This document shows positions 1 through 9,329 of a stretch of 38,645 bases of DNA, one piece after another; positions within the stretch are counted from its first letter, which is position 1, and each line of letters opens with the position of its first letter. The translations under genes were made by a program, and so were the position numbers. The stretch comes from Lenisia limosa (Eukaryota > Breviatea): the NCBI GenBank assembly GCA_001655205.1, contig LPNZ01008651.1:1-38645 (forward strand), in the 5' to 3' direction. Below the pieces are notes generated by a model. That model had not been told where the DNA came from and searched no databases. It saw nothing but the letters and a program-made list of their open reading frames with translations.

Positions 1-378
1 TGCATGCCAGGCGGACACCACATACTGTAGCACAACTCTCATGTCCTCATCTTGCACAAAGGGAAGGGACATGACGACAGACGACAGTTTATCGGTAAGT
101 CCGGTGAACAATATGGCAGCTACATCTCAGAAAATATGAGTAAAATGATTATCGAAGCAAATTTGAAGGATTAAATCGGGATTACTGAAGTAACTTAAAA
201 AAGAAGTTTCGAACGGTTTGAATGGTAGGATCTGGGAGGTGGCAAGGAAACATGTAGGGAGGTTGTAAACTGGTCAAATTACGTCGGAAATTAATAAAAC
301 CAGTATAATTAATGTAGTGGGAGTTACAAAAGTTAAAGAAGGCGAAGAAATCTATTTCACCTCAAAAAACAATGAACT
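1..378. other. 5' flank of the zinc-finger gene, no gene seen
   Basis: No reading frame here resembles a protein and no repeat stands out. It presumably contains the promoter and 5' UTR of the zinc-finger gene starting at 379, but I see no clear TATA box or other defined element. Confidence 0.4.
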
Positions 379-1340
379 ATGAGTAGCGGTGATTTGTCAG
401 CAGAACTGAACTACAGTAACCCAATTATTTTTCACGAAAATAATTTTTGGTTTTTGTTGATTTATTTTCTGTATTATTAGTGATGTACGGTGGTGGTGTG
501 AATCGACGTGCTGGCGGTATGGAACTGGATGGTTGATTTTTGGTGACAAATATTTAGATTGGGATTGTCCTGGCTGTGGTGAGCTCTGTTTTGGCTCTAG
601 GAAGTCATGTTTCAAGGTGGGGAAATTTGTAGAGCGTTAGGAGATCTTTCAACCTTGAAAGCTCTGCTTTGCATGGATTTGGGTGGAGTAGGCATGTGGG
701 TGAATGTAGCATTAAGATGAGATGAGCTCCCTCAACAAATTCTTCCTAAAATAACTTGCCTAGTGCGGAACTCCTCGTGGTGATGGCGGAATGGCTAATG
801 AAGGCATGAACAACATGGGAGGAATGGGAATGGGTGGCATGAACATGGGAGCCATGGGGGGAATGGGAATGGGTGGGATGGGAATGGGTGGAATGGGAAT
901 GGGTGGTATGGGAGGAATGATGGGTGGCATGAACATGGGTGGCATGAACATGGGTGGCATGAACATGGGTGGTGGTATGGGTGGAATGGGAATGGGTGGT
1001 GGAGGAGGAGGAAACTACCAGTCCAACAGACGCCCTGGAGGTGAGCGAATAGAGTTATTATTATGATGCTTTCATTCATATATCCCAAGATTGTCGAAAA
1101 AAGAGCACTACTAACGTAATAGATTGGGATTGTCCATCTTGCAATGCTATGTGTTTTGCTTCCAAGACTTCTTGCTTCAAGTGCAACACCCCTCGTCCTT
1201 CGGATCGTGCGATGAGTAGTCAGTTCAATCAACAACAAAACGATCGTCGTCCTGGTGACTGGGATTGCCCCAATTGCAACTTCATGAACTTCCAGTCCAG
1301 AGGAAGCTGTTTCAAATGTAGTACCCGAAAGGAGGACTAG
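379..1340 (+). CDS. RanBP2-type zinc-finger protein with three fingers and a Met/Gly-rich linker
   Basis: Five exons are inferred: 379-415, 481-531, 558-616, 764-1040 and 1123-1340, with introns of 65, 26, 147 and 82 nt. The product has three RanBP2-type C4 zinc fingers of the form DWDCPxC-(x)-SCFKC, two near the C terminus and one near the N terminus. The first finger is split by intron 617-763, and its last Cys is restored by splicing (SCFK|CGTPRG), which closely matches SCFKCNTPRP in finger two; this fixes the model. Between fingers one and two lies a low-complexity stretch of GMGMGGMNMG-type repeats at about 791-1010. In this family such fingers usually bind single-stranded RNA with a GGU core or ubiquitin; an RNA-binding role in the nucleus is inferred. 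The ATG at 379 gives the longest consistent model (MSSGDLSAELNYM...). The stop is TAG, and an in-frame TAA lies five codons further. Confidence 0.85.
791..1012 (+). repeat. Met/Gly codon repeat (ATGGG/GGTGG-rich tandem array)
   Basis: This in-frame minisatellite inside the zinc-finger gene is built of units such as GGAATGGGAATGGGTGG. It encodes alternating GMG, GGM and GGMNM motifs. Unit order is irregular, as expected of a repeat that changes by slippage. It acts as a flexible linker between zinc fingers. Confidence 0.85.
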
Positions 1341-1989
1341 TTGTTCTCTTCTTAATATATATAGTCAAGTCAGCAAATTTACATTCTTAGAAAAGCCATA
1401 ATGTTATGATGTTATTCATCATTCAATCCAAATTCAATCAGGATGGCCTTTTAGGGGCCATTTAATTTCTGATAACCAGTGGGAATTTCTTATAACATCT
1501 GTAAAATTGCGAGATATGCACCATTTGGAGATAATACCTAACCTCTTTATCCCCCCTTAAAAAACTGTTTATCAATTGAATAAAACTTGCATTCCCGAGA
1601 AGGAAGGCTCGAGAGAGCAATGGAGAGAGTACGAAGACTGTTTCAGAGAAAGCAGGATGGATTTGGAAATTATTACTATGAAATAATAATATGGTCATAT
1701 CATTTTCTTCCCCTCTCCTCCCCTACCTTCTATAATTAAAAGGAATTTACTTCAGTTTTCAAATTAAAAGTGGGCTAGTCAAGGTGTTCAAATTTCTGAT
1801 TGAAACTTTTTTAGATGGATCACTAAATTCATTAAAAATGACATTGTTTGGGCTGTTTCTGCCACACGCACACACCAGTTATATTGGGGCATTTCAGATG
1901 CCTCTGATATTCTTTTTTTATTCCATTGTTGCACCACAATAAACGGTTATACATTTTGGTTCATATAATAAGTAAATTGTTGCTATGCA
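1341..1989. other. Convergent intergenic region, no gene seen
   Basis: This region separates the 3' ends of the zinc-finger gene and DDI1. It is AT-rich, and short open frames in it show no protein-like features. It should hold the two polyadenylation regions; no further element is recognised. Confidence 0.5.
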
Positions 1990-4900
1990 TCAGAGAGTTG
2001 ATAGTAAAAGAGAAGCAGCCTCATCAACATTCTCTTTGGTGGCTGAAAGGGCCTGGATCGCCTGTTCTCTCGAAAACCCAATTTCCAGCAAAAAGGCAAT
2101 TTTTTCCTGCACTTGGTCAAAAGATTGAAATATGATTTGGCAACAATTGTGATACCCTCTCACTTCAGTACTTGAAGGGGCTTCCGATGGGGTACTTCGA
2201 GATAATTCTGAATCTACAAATGGTGAAAACCTGTCTTTATGGAAACCCACAAACTCTTGGAAACCAGAGAAATGATACATTATTGACAGAGAGTTGGTAA
2301 AAAGAGTTGGTAAAAAGAGTTGGTTAAAAGAGTTGGAAAAAGAGTTGGTAAACTTTGACGACTTTAGATTCATGAAGGGCAGTGAAGTGATTGATCCATC
2401 AGTGAGTTTTTCCAGGATCAGCTGATCTTTTCCTTTGGATCATCACCAAATAAAACCAAGACAAAATCTCCACAGAGTGAATACGATCCTAATGAATAGA
2501 GCCCACTGAATTAAGTTATTTCCAAGCAATTTCACTTGGACTTGCCCGATTGGTCTTTTTGCTCCGCTAACTTGAACTTTCCGTTGCTACGGCATCACGT
2601 TTGCTTCACTTCGTTCCACTAAACTCGTAGCCTCCACTTAGGAAAAGTTTCGTGAGGGTGTTTATCAGATCACCCCCTTTTAAGTGATGTAGTCTTTAGT
2701 AATATCATATATAAAAAGAAAGTCAACATTGTCAAATTTCTCGTCCTCGGTCGGGTTGCTTTCCTTCTTAGAGGAGTCTTCTCACTCGCTACTTCCACTC
2801 GAACAATGCACTACGTTCCAGCTTCATTCCCACTGGAGGTAGCTCGTGAGAAGGTCCTCTTATACTCCCTCCATATAGAATGTTCTTTTCCGTCCTAGAT
2901 TGGCTCAACTGCTCACTTGGTTCTTTAGCGTCTGAAGAAGGCGTTGAAGGCTGGGGCAACACCTGGCTCTTGGCAGTGTCTTCTTCTTCTTCAAGCTGTG
3001 GGAGAGGAGGAGGGGGTGATAAATAAATATTTTAGCAAAATATTTTGGGCAAACAAGAGGGTCCAGCATAAAATGGTAATTCATGAAACTAAAACTGAAC
3101 TTTTAAAATATCAACTTGCGTCGAATACTATATTACTGGCGAGGCCAGAATGATCATTTTGTAGTTCATCAAGTCTTTTTTTGCAAAGCTGAAACTAGTT
3201 TCAAGTTCTTTTTTACAGTAACCTAAAACTGAACGGGTTTTGATTCCTTAAACGAAGATATACCCAACCCCGCCAACAGCACGTTTCAGCTTCTTTGGAA
3301 TCTCGCCTTCAGACAAAAATGGAACACTCCCACTACCTTAAAGGGTGAAGAGAGTTGGTACCATATAGTAGTATCTGATATGTGTAGAGAGGTGAAATAA
3401 AAATTGGTGGAACCTGGTTGAAGCCGTCCACACCATCACGCTTATCAAGGTATTGGATTATATTCACCCAATTTTTGCCTTACAACCATCCCAGCTTTCT
3501 GCGTGCCTCCCCAGCATACCTACAAGGTTTAGTTTCATGAATTAAGATATTACCTCTACACAATAACCCAGTGGGCCCTCCTAATCCGTCTTGCGCCACG
3601 GATTCAGGAAGGTCCAGAGTTAGAATTGGAGGATATGAAGAGGATTATTGAAGCCGAATAGAAGAAGTAAGTCGACACCACTATCATGAACATGATGCTG
3701 TTGCCTTGAGGTTCGAAAAAGTGAGCACGACATCTTTTATGCTTCCTTGCTCTATGTGTTATAGCATCATATTCTACTTCATGGAAGAGGGGCCACTCCC
3801 ACCTCCCTCCATAGGGGGGGAGGTAAGATTACCCTTATGTGGCATGTTGCATCATGTTCAATATTACCCTTATGTCGCATGTTGCATCATCCCCCATTAT
3901 TCAGCGCTCATTATTTGGAGGGCTACCCCAAAGCAATATGTAATTGTATCTGGTATCCTCCTGAAATGCCGTGTAAATATGCTCAATCAAGTATTACATC
4001 ATATGTTATGTATTTCAACACAATAGCAAATATCATACCTATTTTGAGGCAGTTCTCTTTCAGATCAACACAGCACTGGTGTCGTTTCATGTTATCAAGA
4101 CCCTGCAATATGAAAAGATGATTCTTGATGTTTCCAATTTTAGGGTTTATTCTAATTATAATATATCATATCATATGATGATATACATTATATATTATAT
4201 GATATACTATATACGTTTAGCTATATATATCTGATATATACATTATTTTGTCTTACCAGGATGAAAGGGATGCTACTATTCTCCAGAACAGTTAGAGAGA
4301 CGTCAATTATTTGTCCTATAAATCAGAAGTGTAAGAACAATGTACTGTTTGACTATTGATGCCTTGATATTGTGTATTTATTAATTTGATATCTTTCAGC
4401 AATTTAAATATCTCCAAAGAATTGTAGCAGCAAACCTCCAAGAGTTAACTCGGCTGCATGGATACGCCCCAAAATCTTGCCTTGACCAACCCCCTTGAGG
4501 GTAATAATGAAAGGTCAAACACGGTTCTTGAATAAAAAATTCATACATTTCAACAATGTGATTGACGATAATACTATCATATAATATCTTATAAGCTATC
4601 CCAGATCTTTTCCTTGCTGTAATTATCGCTTATTGTTAAAATATGATCTTACTAAAGACTTATAGAAAGAATTGTTTGGATGAGATTCTCTCTTAAAAAG
4701 AGGTGATCATAATGATCACCCACTTATCACTTGCTGGATGGATATTATTTTTAGATTTACATGTCACTCAATTTTATGCTGTTGTTAGCATATCATATCT
4801 CGTCACTCTGTATATCGATATGGGCTAAATTTGGGTCATTTTCAACGGATTACTCTTCCACTTGTAAATATGTGTTGAATATAGCATATCATATAGTATT

Positions 4901-7900
4901 ATATGTATATGATAGTATATATATCAATATATATGTGCTACCGGCCAAAAACCCCACCATTAAATCATTTTCCCGCCATTAAATCATTTTTCCGTCAAAT
5001 TATCTTTTTGGTGATTGTTTACAATGTTACTCCAGATGTTTTCTCAGTTTCTGTTTTTGCTTGTTAATAGTGAATAGAAATAGCAAGATCCTATTGTAAC
5101 CAAAATAATTAGAACAAAATATATCAAAAAAAAAAATACCAAATAAATGCACAAAAACAACCACTATCAATTTTTGCGTGGCTTCTTTGGAGCTGGAGTT
5201 GCTTTTTTCTTTGTTTTAGTCTTGAGGTTGTCTTCAAACTTGTTCAAACCTCCGACATCCAGACAAGTTGCGTGGTTGACAAATAAACCTGTTTTTGTTG
5301 ACAGTTTACACTTTCTCACAGGTTTTACCTTCAGCTCATCAATCCAAAATCACTATGAGAGATATGGTACAATTCAATCACCAGATTTACAACGTTTCTT
5401 ACCTGTCCCTTTTCCAGTACAACAGCTCTCTGTCCAGGCTTGATAAAATCAGAATGTTCTTCATCATCATCAACTCTTGCAATTGCTTGTTGAGCAAGGG
5501 CCTGTTCAAAGGTGATGTCGTTCATTTTTTTACTTCTTGCACATCAGTTCGAAACAGAGTGACTTCTTCGGTAGTTGACTTCAATAAGAATTTGTCCCTT
5601 AGTGTAGACCTTGGGATATTTACAGCGTATCCGCTGTGGGTTGGAAAAACCAAAAAAGAAGATAGACCATATGGCGAATTTGGTGGTAAATTTAAAAAAT
5701 CGGTAGCGGCAATATCAACATAGGTTTCGATCTCTTGAGGGGAGAGATACTCTTTCCAGTTACCGTTTTCAACATCCATATCCCTCAACTTGTTTTCATA
5801 GTAGTTGGGTTTGGTTGGTCTCCCTTTCTAAAAAGGTGAGAAGTTATCAAATTGGTCGTAAAAAACATCCTAAAACGGGAACAAAAAGATTCAGAAATGT
5901 GCGGTGGCGATGCAAAAAAAGCACCTCTCTGCTTTCCGCAATATGGCTTATTTTTTATGCGGTAAATTTCTACAATCATATATTTGACCANNNNNNNNNN
6001 AAAACGGGAACAAAAAGATTCAGAAATGTGCGGTGGCGATGCAAAAAAAGCACCTCTCGGCTTTCCGCAATATGGCTTATTTTTTATGCGGTAAATTTCT
6101 ACAATCATATATTTGACCAAAAATGATGGGGACAGGGGGTGAAAAATTTTTTTAAAAAAAATAAATAGAGACCCGGGTACCCGGGTAAAAATAAAATATC
6201 TTTCTTACTGTTACACACCATATATTGTCCAATATCCACTATCAAAACTATTTCGTCTGAATGTTGTTCCAGTTCCATAATTAAAAAAAGTCGATGATAA
6301 AGGAAAATGAAGGGGGGAAAAAAAAGGTCACTTAAATATCCCCGGGTACCATTTTTTGAGGTACCCGGGTAAAAAAATTAAAAACTCCAAAACGGATGTT
6401 TTGAACGCATTTCCCAAAAAATGTCATTTTTGGTGATTTAGCCCGTCTCGAATATTTTGACTTTGCAAAAAAAAACACCCACTATTTCAGATATTTCCCC
6501 CCAATTCTAACGTTTACAACCTAAAAAATATTATATTTTGATATTTTTGTATAGCTGTAGGTTGTTCTAGTTCCAAATTTAATATTTAATGGCAAACGAG
6601 CAAACATATGATTAAAATAGTGTGAAAAAAGCACCAAAAATGAATTAATGGCGGGAAAATGATTTAATGGTAGGGTTTTTGGCCGGTAGCATAAGGCGAC
6701 CCCCCTGAGTGCGAATTCCAACCTGAGTGCGAATTTTTTAATTTTTTTAANNNNNNNNNNCATATACACTTCAAACCTTTTGTATTTCGTCTGCATGTTG
6801 TTCCAGTTCCATAATTAAAAAAAGTCGATGATAAAGGAAAATGAAGGGGAAAAAAAAAGGTCACTTAAATACCCCCGGGTACCATTTTTTGAGGTACCCG
6901 GGTAAAAAAATTAAAAAAATTAAAAACTCCAAAACGGATGTTTTGAACGCTCATTTCCCAAAAAAATGTCATTTTTGGTGATTTAGCCCGTCTCGAATAT
7001 TTTGACTTTGCAAAAAAAACACCCACTATTTCAGATATTTCCCCCAATTCTAACGTTTACAACCTAAAAAATATTATATTTTGATATTTTTGTATAGCTG
7101 TAGGTTGTTCTAGTTCCAAATTTAATATTTAATGGCAAACGAGCAAACATATGATAAAAATAGTGTGAAAAAGCACCAAAAATGTATTAATGGCGGGAAA
7201 ATGATGTTTAATGGCGGGGTTTTTGGCCGGTAGCATGTATGAATTATTGCTCAAAAGTTGATGTATAATTACAATTAATTATTTTTTTTAAAAAAAACCA
7301 GACTGAAATGTAAGCGGAAAACAGATTGTTCACCCCATATTTGCTATACCCAACTACTCTATGGTCTTAAGTGATCAAAACACAAGCACATTTACAATTA
7401 CAATTCCCTCAAACAGAAGCAATGCCTTGGAATCTCCTGTCCATGAGGTGTAACACGTGATACTCTTCAGCAATCTTTTGGGAAATAATAGTCATTTGTG
7501 CACCTAAGGAGTAATTGGGTAGAAGATGAGTATTAATAATATTATATCAAAAGTAGCCTTCACTGACCAGTATCAACGAATACAGTCAGAGGTTTATTGT
7601 TTAAAGTGGCGGAGACGTAGAGCATAACGATCTCGCCAAAGAGCTCAGGGTTTTCTTCCATTGCCTGAAACATAGGAACGTTGTATCAGATATTGAAGCA
7701 CACTATTCTTTTTTTACATCAAATTGAATATCGATATGATCTCTTCCAATTTTGTCTGTTTTACTCCCTTTTCAAATATGTTTACTCTCTAATCAAAAAG
7801 ATAATTAACATTAATCAATTCAACCTATATATATGTATATATCTTCAATTTTTAATCCGAGAATATGTTAGTTTGATAAAAACAAGCATATCCACAGACC

Positions 7901-8876
7901 TTCTCGTATGATCTCATCACATTCTCCTTTTGCATTTTCTCTAAAAGAAGTCGCTGACCTTCAGGATTGTTGGGATCTGCCATAATTCTCTGACCCATGA
8001 AAACGATAAACTCATCCTCGTACCTCATTCTCCATATTCTTTTTATAATCTTCATCTGCCGCTTTCTTTTGCTCAATAATCAGCTCCGAAACCTAAATCA
8101 ACGATTATAGTTTCCTTATAAAAGGGAGAGTATGGATGGATTCTGTCAAAAGACAATTACTATCTAATTTCTTATCAAACCTTATTAATATTGTTTCCCA
8201 CAACTGCTTCATAGAGAGGTGGATGGTACTAAGAAGTTAATAAAAATGAGAACAGCCATTTAAAGTTATTTCAATTTCCCACAGCGAATCAATATTACAC
8301 TTGTATTAAAGTCACAAGAGTAAGGCAGCATATACATAACACTGTCGATTCTCTGCATTTCTATACATTCCAGGGCTGTAATGACCTCTGTCAACCGCAA
8401 ACAAATTTCATTTGTGCAAAGTTGGGATCCTTCTTTAATTTGGCTATGGTTTCGATAGCTTCTAGAAGAGTTTAAAAATAAAGGAAATGCCAGCTAACCT
8501 TGCTTGGCTACTTCTTCCATTGACATGATCTGAGGAGTCCCAACACTGAAACAGTGAAACTCTTTCTCACGATATTCCAGCTTCTATCCTCCATACATAA
8601 CCGCTTCAATTGTGTCTCCTGGTTTCAGAACTTGACCAACTAAGATTCCTGGTGCAATTCCGCGATTTGTATAACAACTTCAAAGTTATAAAATTGTTAC
8701 TCCTACTTGACGAGGGAGAGGACCATCACTTTTGTGCGTTTTGAAACTTCACTCATGAGCTGACTAATCTTAATATAAAATAACTATAACTATGCAATTT
8801 TTCAACCAACTGGCATCATTGGCACATACGGCATCTTAATTTGCAATGAGGGCGTCAATTTTATGATAATGTCCAT
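1990..8876 (-). CDS. DDI1: DDI1-like ubiquitin receptor / retropepsin-fold aspartyl protease, 18 exons
   Basis: I infer 18 exons: 8830-8876, 8707-8763, 8602-8677, 8499-8583, 8396-8461, 8299-8375, 8181-8228, 8024-8092, 7900-7989, 7568-7664, 7415-7503, 4436-4493, 4257-4315, 4039-4102, 3269-3336, 2793-2995, 2164-2230 and 1990-2106. All phases agree and total 478 codons plus stop, normal for the family. Order: a weak N-terminal UBL (LKPGDTI near residue 55), a helical region, a linker with DPNNPEGQRLL, then the retropepsin-like core with catalytic FVDTGAQMTIIS and the family signatures MDRRFQGIAS, GVGQGKILGRIHAAEL, GLDNMKRHQCCVDL and VPFLSEGEIP. An E/S/P-rich linker and a C-terminal UBA (FLLEIGFSREQAIQAL) follow. 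DDI1 proteins bring ubiquitylated clients to the proteasome and cleave some of them. Weak points are the donor at 3263-3268 and the 18-nt and 20-nt introns near 8590 and 8385. The 2.9-kb intron 4494-7414 holds another gene. Confidence 0.85.
2291..2350. repeat. Tandem repeat of a GAGTTGGTAAAAA unit in a DDI1 intron
   Basis: About five slightly varying copies of a 12-13 nt unit (GAGTTGGTAAAAA) lie in a row. In my gene model they fall inside DDI1 intron 2231-2792 and are not translated, although the minus-strand frame happens to be open through them. Confidence 0.8.
3828..3890. repeat. Two 28-nt direct repeats in a DDI1 intron
   Basis: The unit ATTACCCTTATGTSGCATG (28 nt in all) occurs at 3828-3855 and 3863-3890, with one mismatch and a 7-nt spacer. 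It lies within DDI1 intron 3337-4038, which is otherwise featureless. Confidence 0.8.
5167..5827 (-). CDS. Uncharacterised basic-tailed protein, gene nested in a DDI1 intron (N terminus missing)
   Basis: Three exons read on the minus strand. The first starts at 5827 after acceptor CTTTTTAG and runs to 5535. A 32-nt intron follows, then the exon with ALAQQAIARVDDDEEHSDF. After a longer intron with donor GTAAGA, about 5323-5404, the last exon begins VKPVRKCKLSTK and ends in TGA at 5167. The product has a mixed N-terminal half (KEYLSPQEIETYVDIAATDF), an acidic DDDEE patch, and a Lys/Pro-rich tail TKTKKKATPAPKKPRKN that suggests a nuclear or nucleic-acid-binding protein. I do not recognise the family and see no catalytic motif. 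No in-frame ATG is found near the exon start, so at least one upstream exon is lost near the duplicated contig ends at 5872-6119. It lies in the same orientation as DDI1 and between the inverted repeats. Confidence 0.65.
5872..6119. repeat. 119-bp near-identical copies on both sides of a 10-N gap (probable assembly artefact)
   Basis: The stretch 5872-5990 is repeated at 6001-6119 with about one mismatch, and the copies are separated only by ten Ns. This is the pattern expected when two overlapping or allelic contigs are joined without merging. Confidence 0.85.
6341..6369. repeat. Palindromic hairpin CCCGGGTACC-(9)-GGTACCCGGG
   Basis: Perfect 10-bp GC-rich arms with a 9-nt AT loop stand in a strongly AT-rich background. 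The same hairpin recurs at 6874-6902, and related CCCGGGTACC palindromes occur at about 6171-6185 and 33318-33338. Confidence 0.85.
6874..6902. repeat. Second copy of the CCCGGGTACC hairpin
   Basis: This is the equivalent hairpin in the second copy of the 440-bp duplication, with identical arms and loop. Confidence 0.85.
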
Positions 8877-9329
8877 TTGGAAAATTGATGTTAATGACAA
8901 TTCGTGAATATCTCAACTGTATCACCACACTCCTCCTGAATCACTCATCAGTTCACTCAAATCCTCAAATCACTCACTTTTGGCCTTTTGGCAAGGCTGG
9001 TCAACAAGGGGAAAAGGATGCTAAACACCGCACCGGGGCATTCCCCCCCCCCCCNNNNNNNNNNNNNNNNNNNNNNNNNNNNNNNNNNNNNNNNNNNNNN
9101 NNNNNNNNNNNNNNNNNNNNNNNNNNNNNNNCACAACTTCCCTTCAATTGCCTCTTTGCCACTTCCAGCCCAGCCCACCACCATCCATCCCAATCCACCC
9201 AACCTCCCCACAGTTGCTCACCCACCCAATAACAACCGAGCTAAGCCTCCCAGTACTCACGCTCACCGCCCTCGACCTTCACTCTCCTTGAAAACAAAAT
9301 TGATAGACTGACGGACTGACTCTTGTAAC
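8877..9329. other. Divergent promoter region with assembly gap
   Basis: This is the shared upstream region of DDI1 (-) and the gene at 9330 (+). It holds a run of Cs immediately before a gap of 77 Ns (9055-9131), then a C/A-rich pyrimidine-biased stretch. No coding signal is seen. Confidence 0.5.

Larger units (their letters stand above)
4937..7234. mobile_element. Putative TIR-bounded DNA element inside a DDI1 intron
   Basis: The left end starts GCTACCGGCCAAAAACCCC and runs about 58 bp. Its inverted copy ends at 7234 with a few mismatches. The four bases just outside each end are ATGT (4933-4936 and 7235-7238), which fits a 4-bp target-site duplication. A third copy of the right end lies at about 6633-6690 with different outer flanks. 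No transposase is recognised; the interior holds one spliced gene (5167-5827), hairpins and two 10-N gaps. The terminal symmetry and flanking duplication are seen in the sequence; that it is a transposon is inference. It could instead be several MITE copies brought together by assembly. Confidence 0.5.
6251..7234. repeat. About 440-bp direct duplication (6251-6690 and 6784-7234)
   Basis: Two long copies share order and detail: TTCGTCTG, a KpnI/SmaI-like hairpin, an A-rich stretch, and the end GGCCGGTAGC. A short segment with ten Ns lies between them. Downstream flanks differ (ATAAGGCGAC against ATGTATGAAT). They may be two real copies of the element's right end or copies from two loci joined in assembly. 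Confidence 0.8.

Noticed and set aside
795-1238. Long minus-strand open frames opposite the Met/Gly repeat
   Set aside because: They are shadows of the repetitive plus-strand coding sequence; they contain His/Pro/Cys repeats and no domain.
2380-2460. Frame GDFVLVLFGDDPKEKI upstream of the UBA exon as a coding exon with a frameshift
   Set aside because: The DDI1 exons 2793-2995 and 2164-2230 join in phase across intron 2231-2792, so this stretch is best read as intron.
3410-3530. Minus-strand frame KNWVNIIQYLDKRDGVDGFNQ and plus-strand frame ending EGPELELEDMKRIIEAE near 3560-3660
   Set aside because: Both looked protein-like, but the DDI1 model places this stretch inside intron 3337-4038, and neither segment fits DDI1 or has a consistent gene around it.
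4140-4250. ATAT-rich palindromic stretch as a possible origin or centromere-like element
   Set aside because: It is a short AT-rich part of a DDI1 intron with no repeated organisation; such tracts occur throughout the window.
6171-6902. Cloning-vector contamination because of GGTACCCGGG (polylinker-like)
   Set aside because: The motif is flanked by AT-rich genomic sequence with no other polylinker sites and forms symmetric hairpins repeated in the element.
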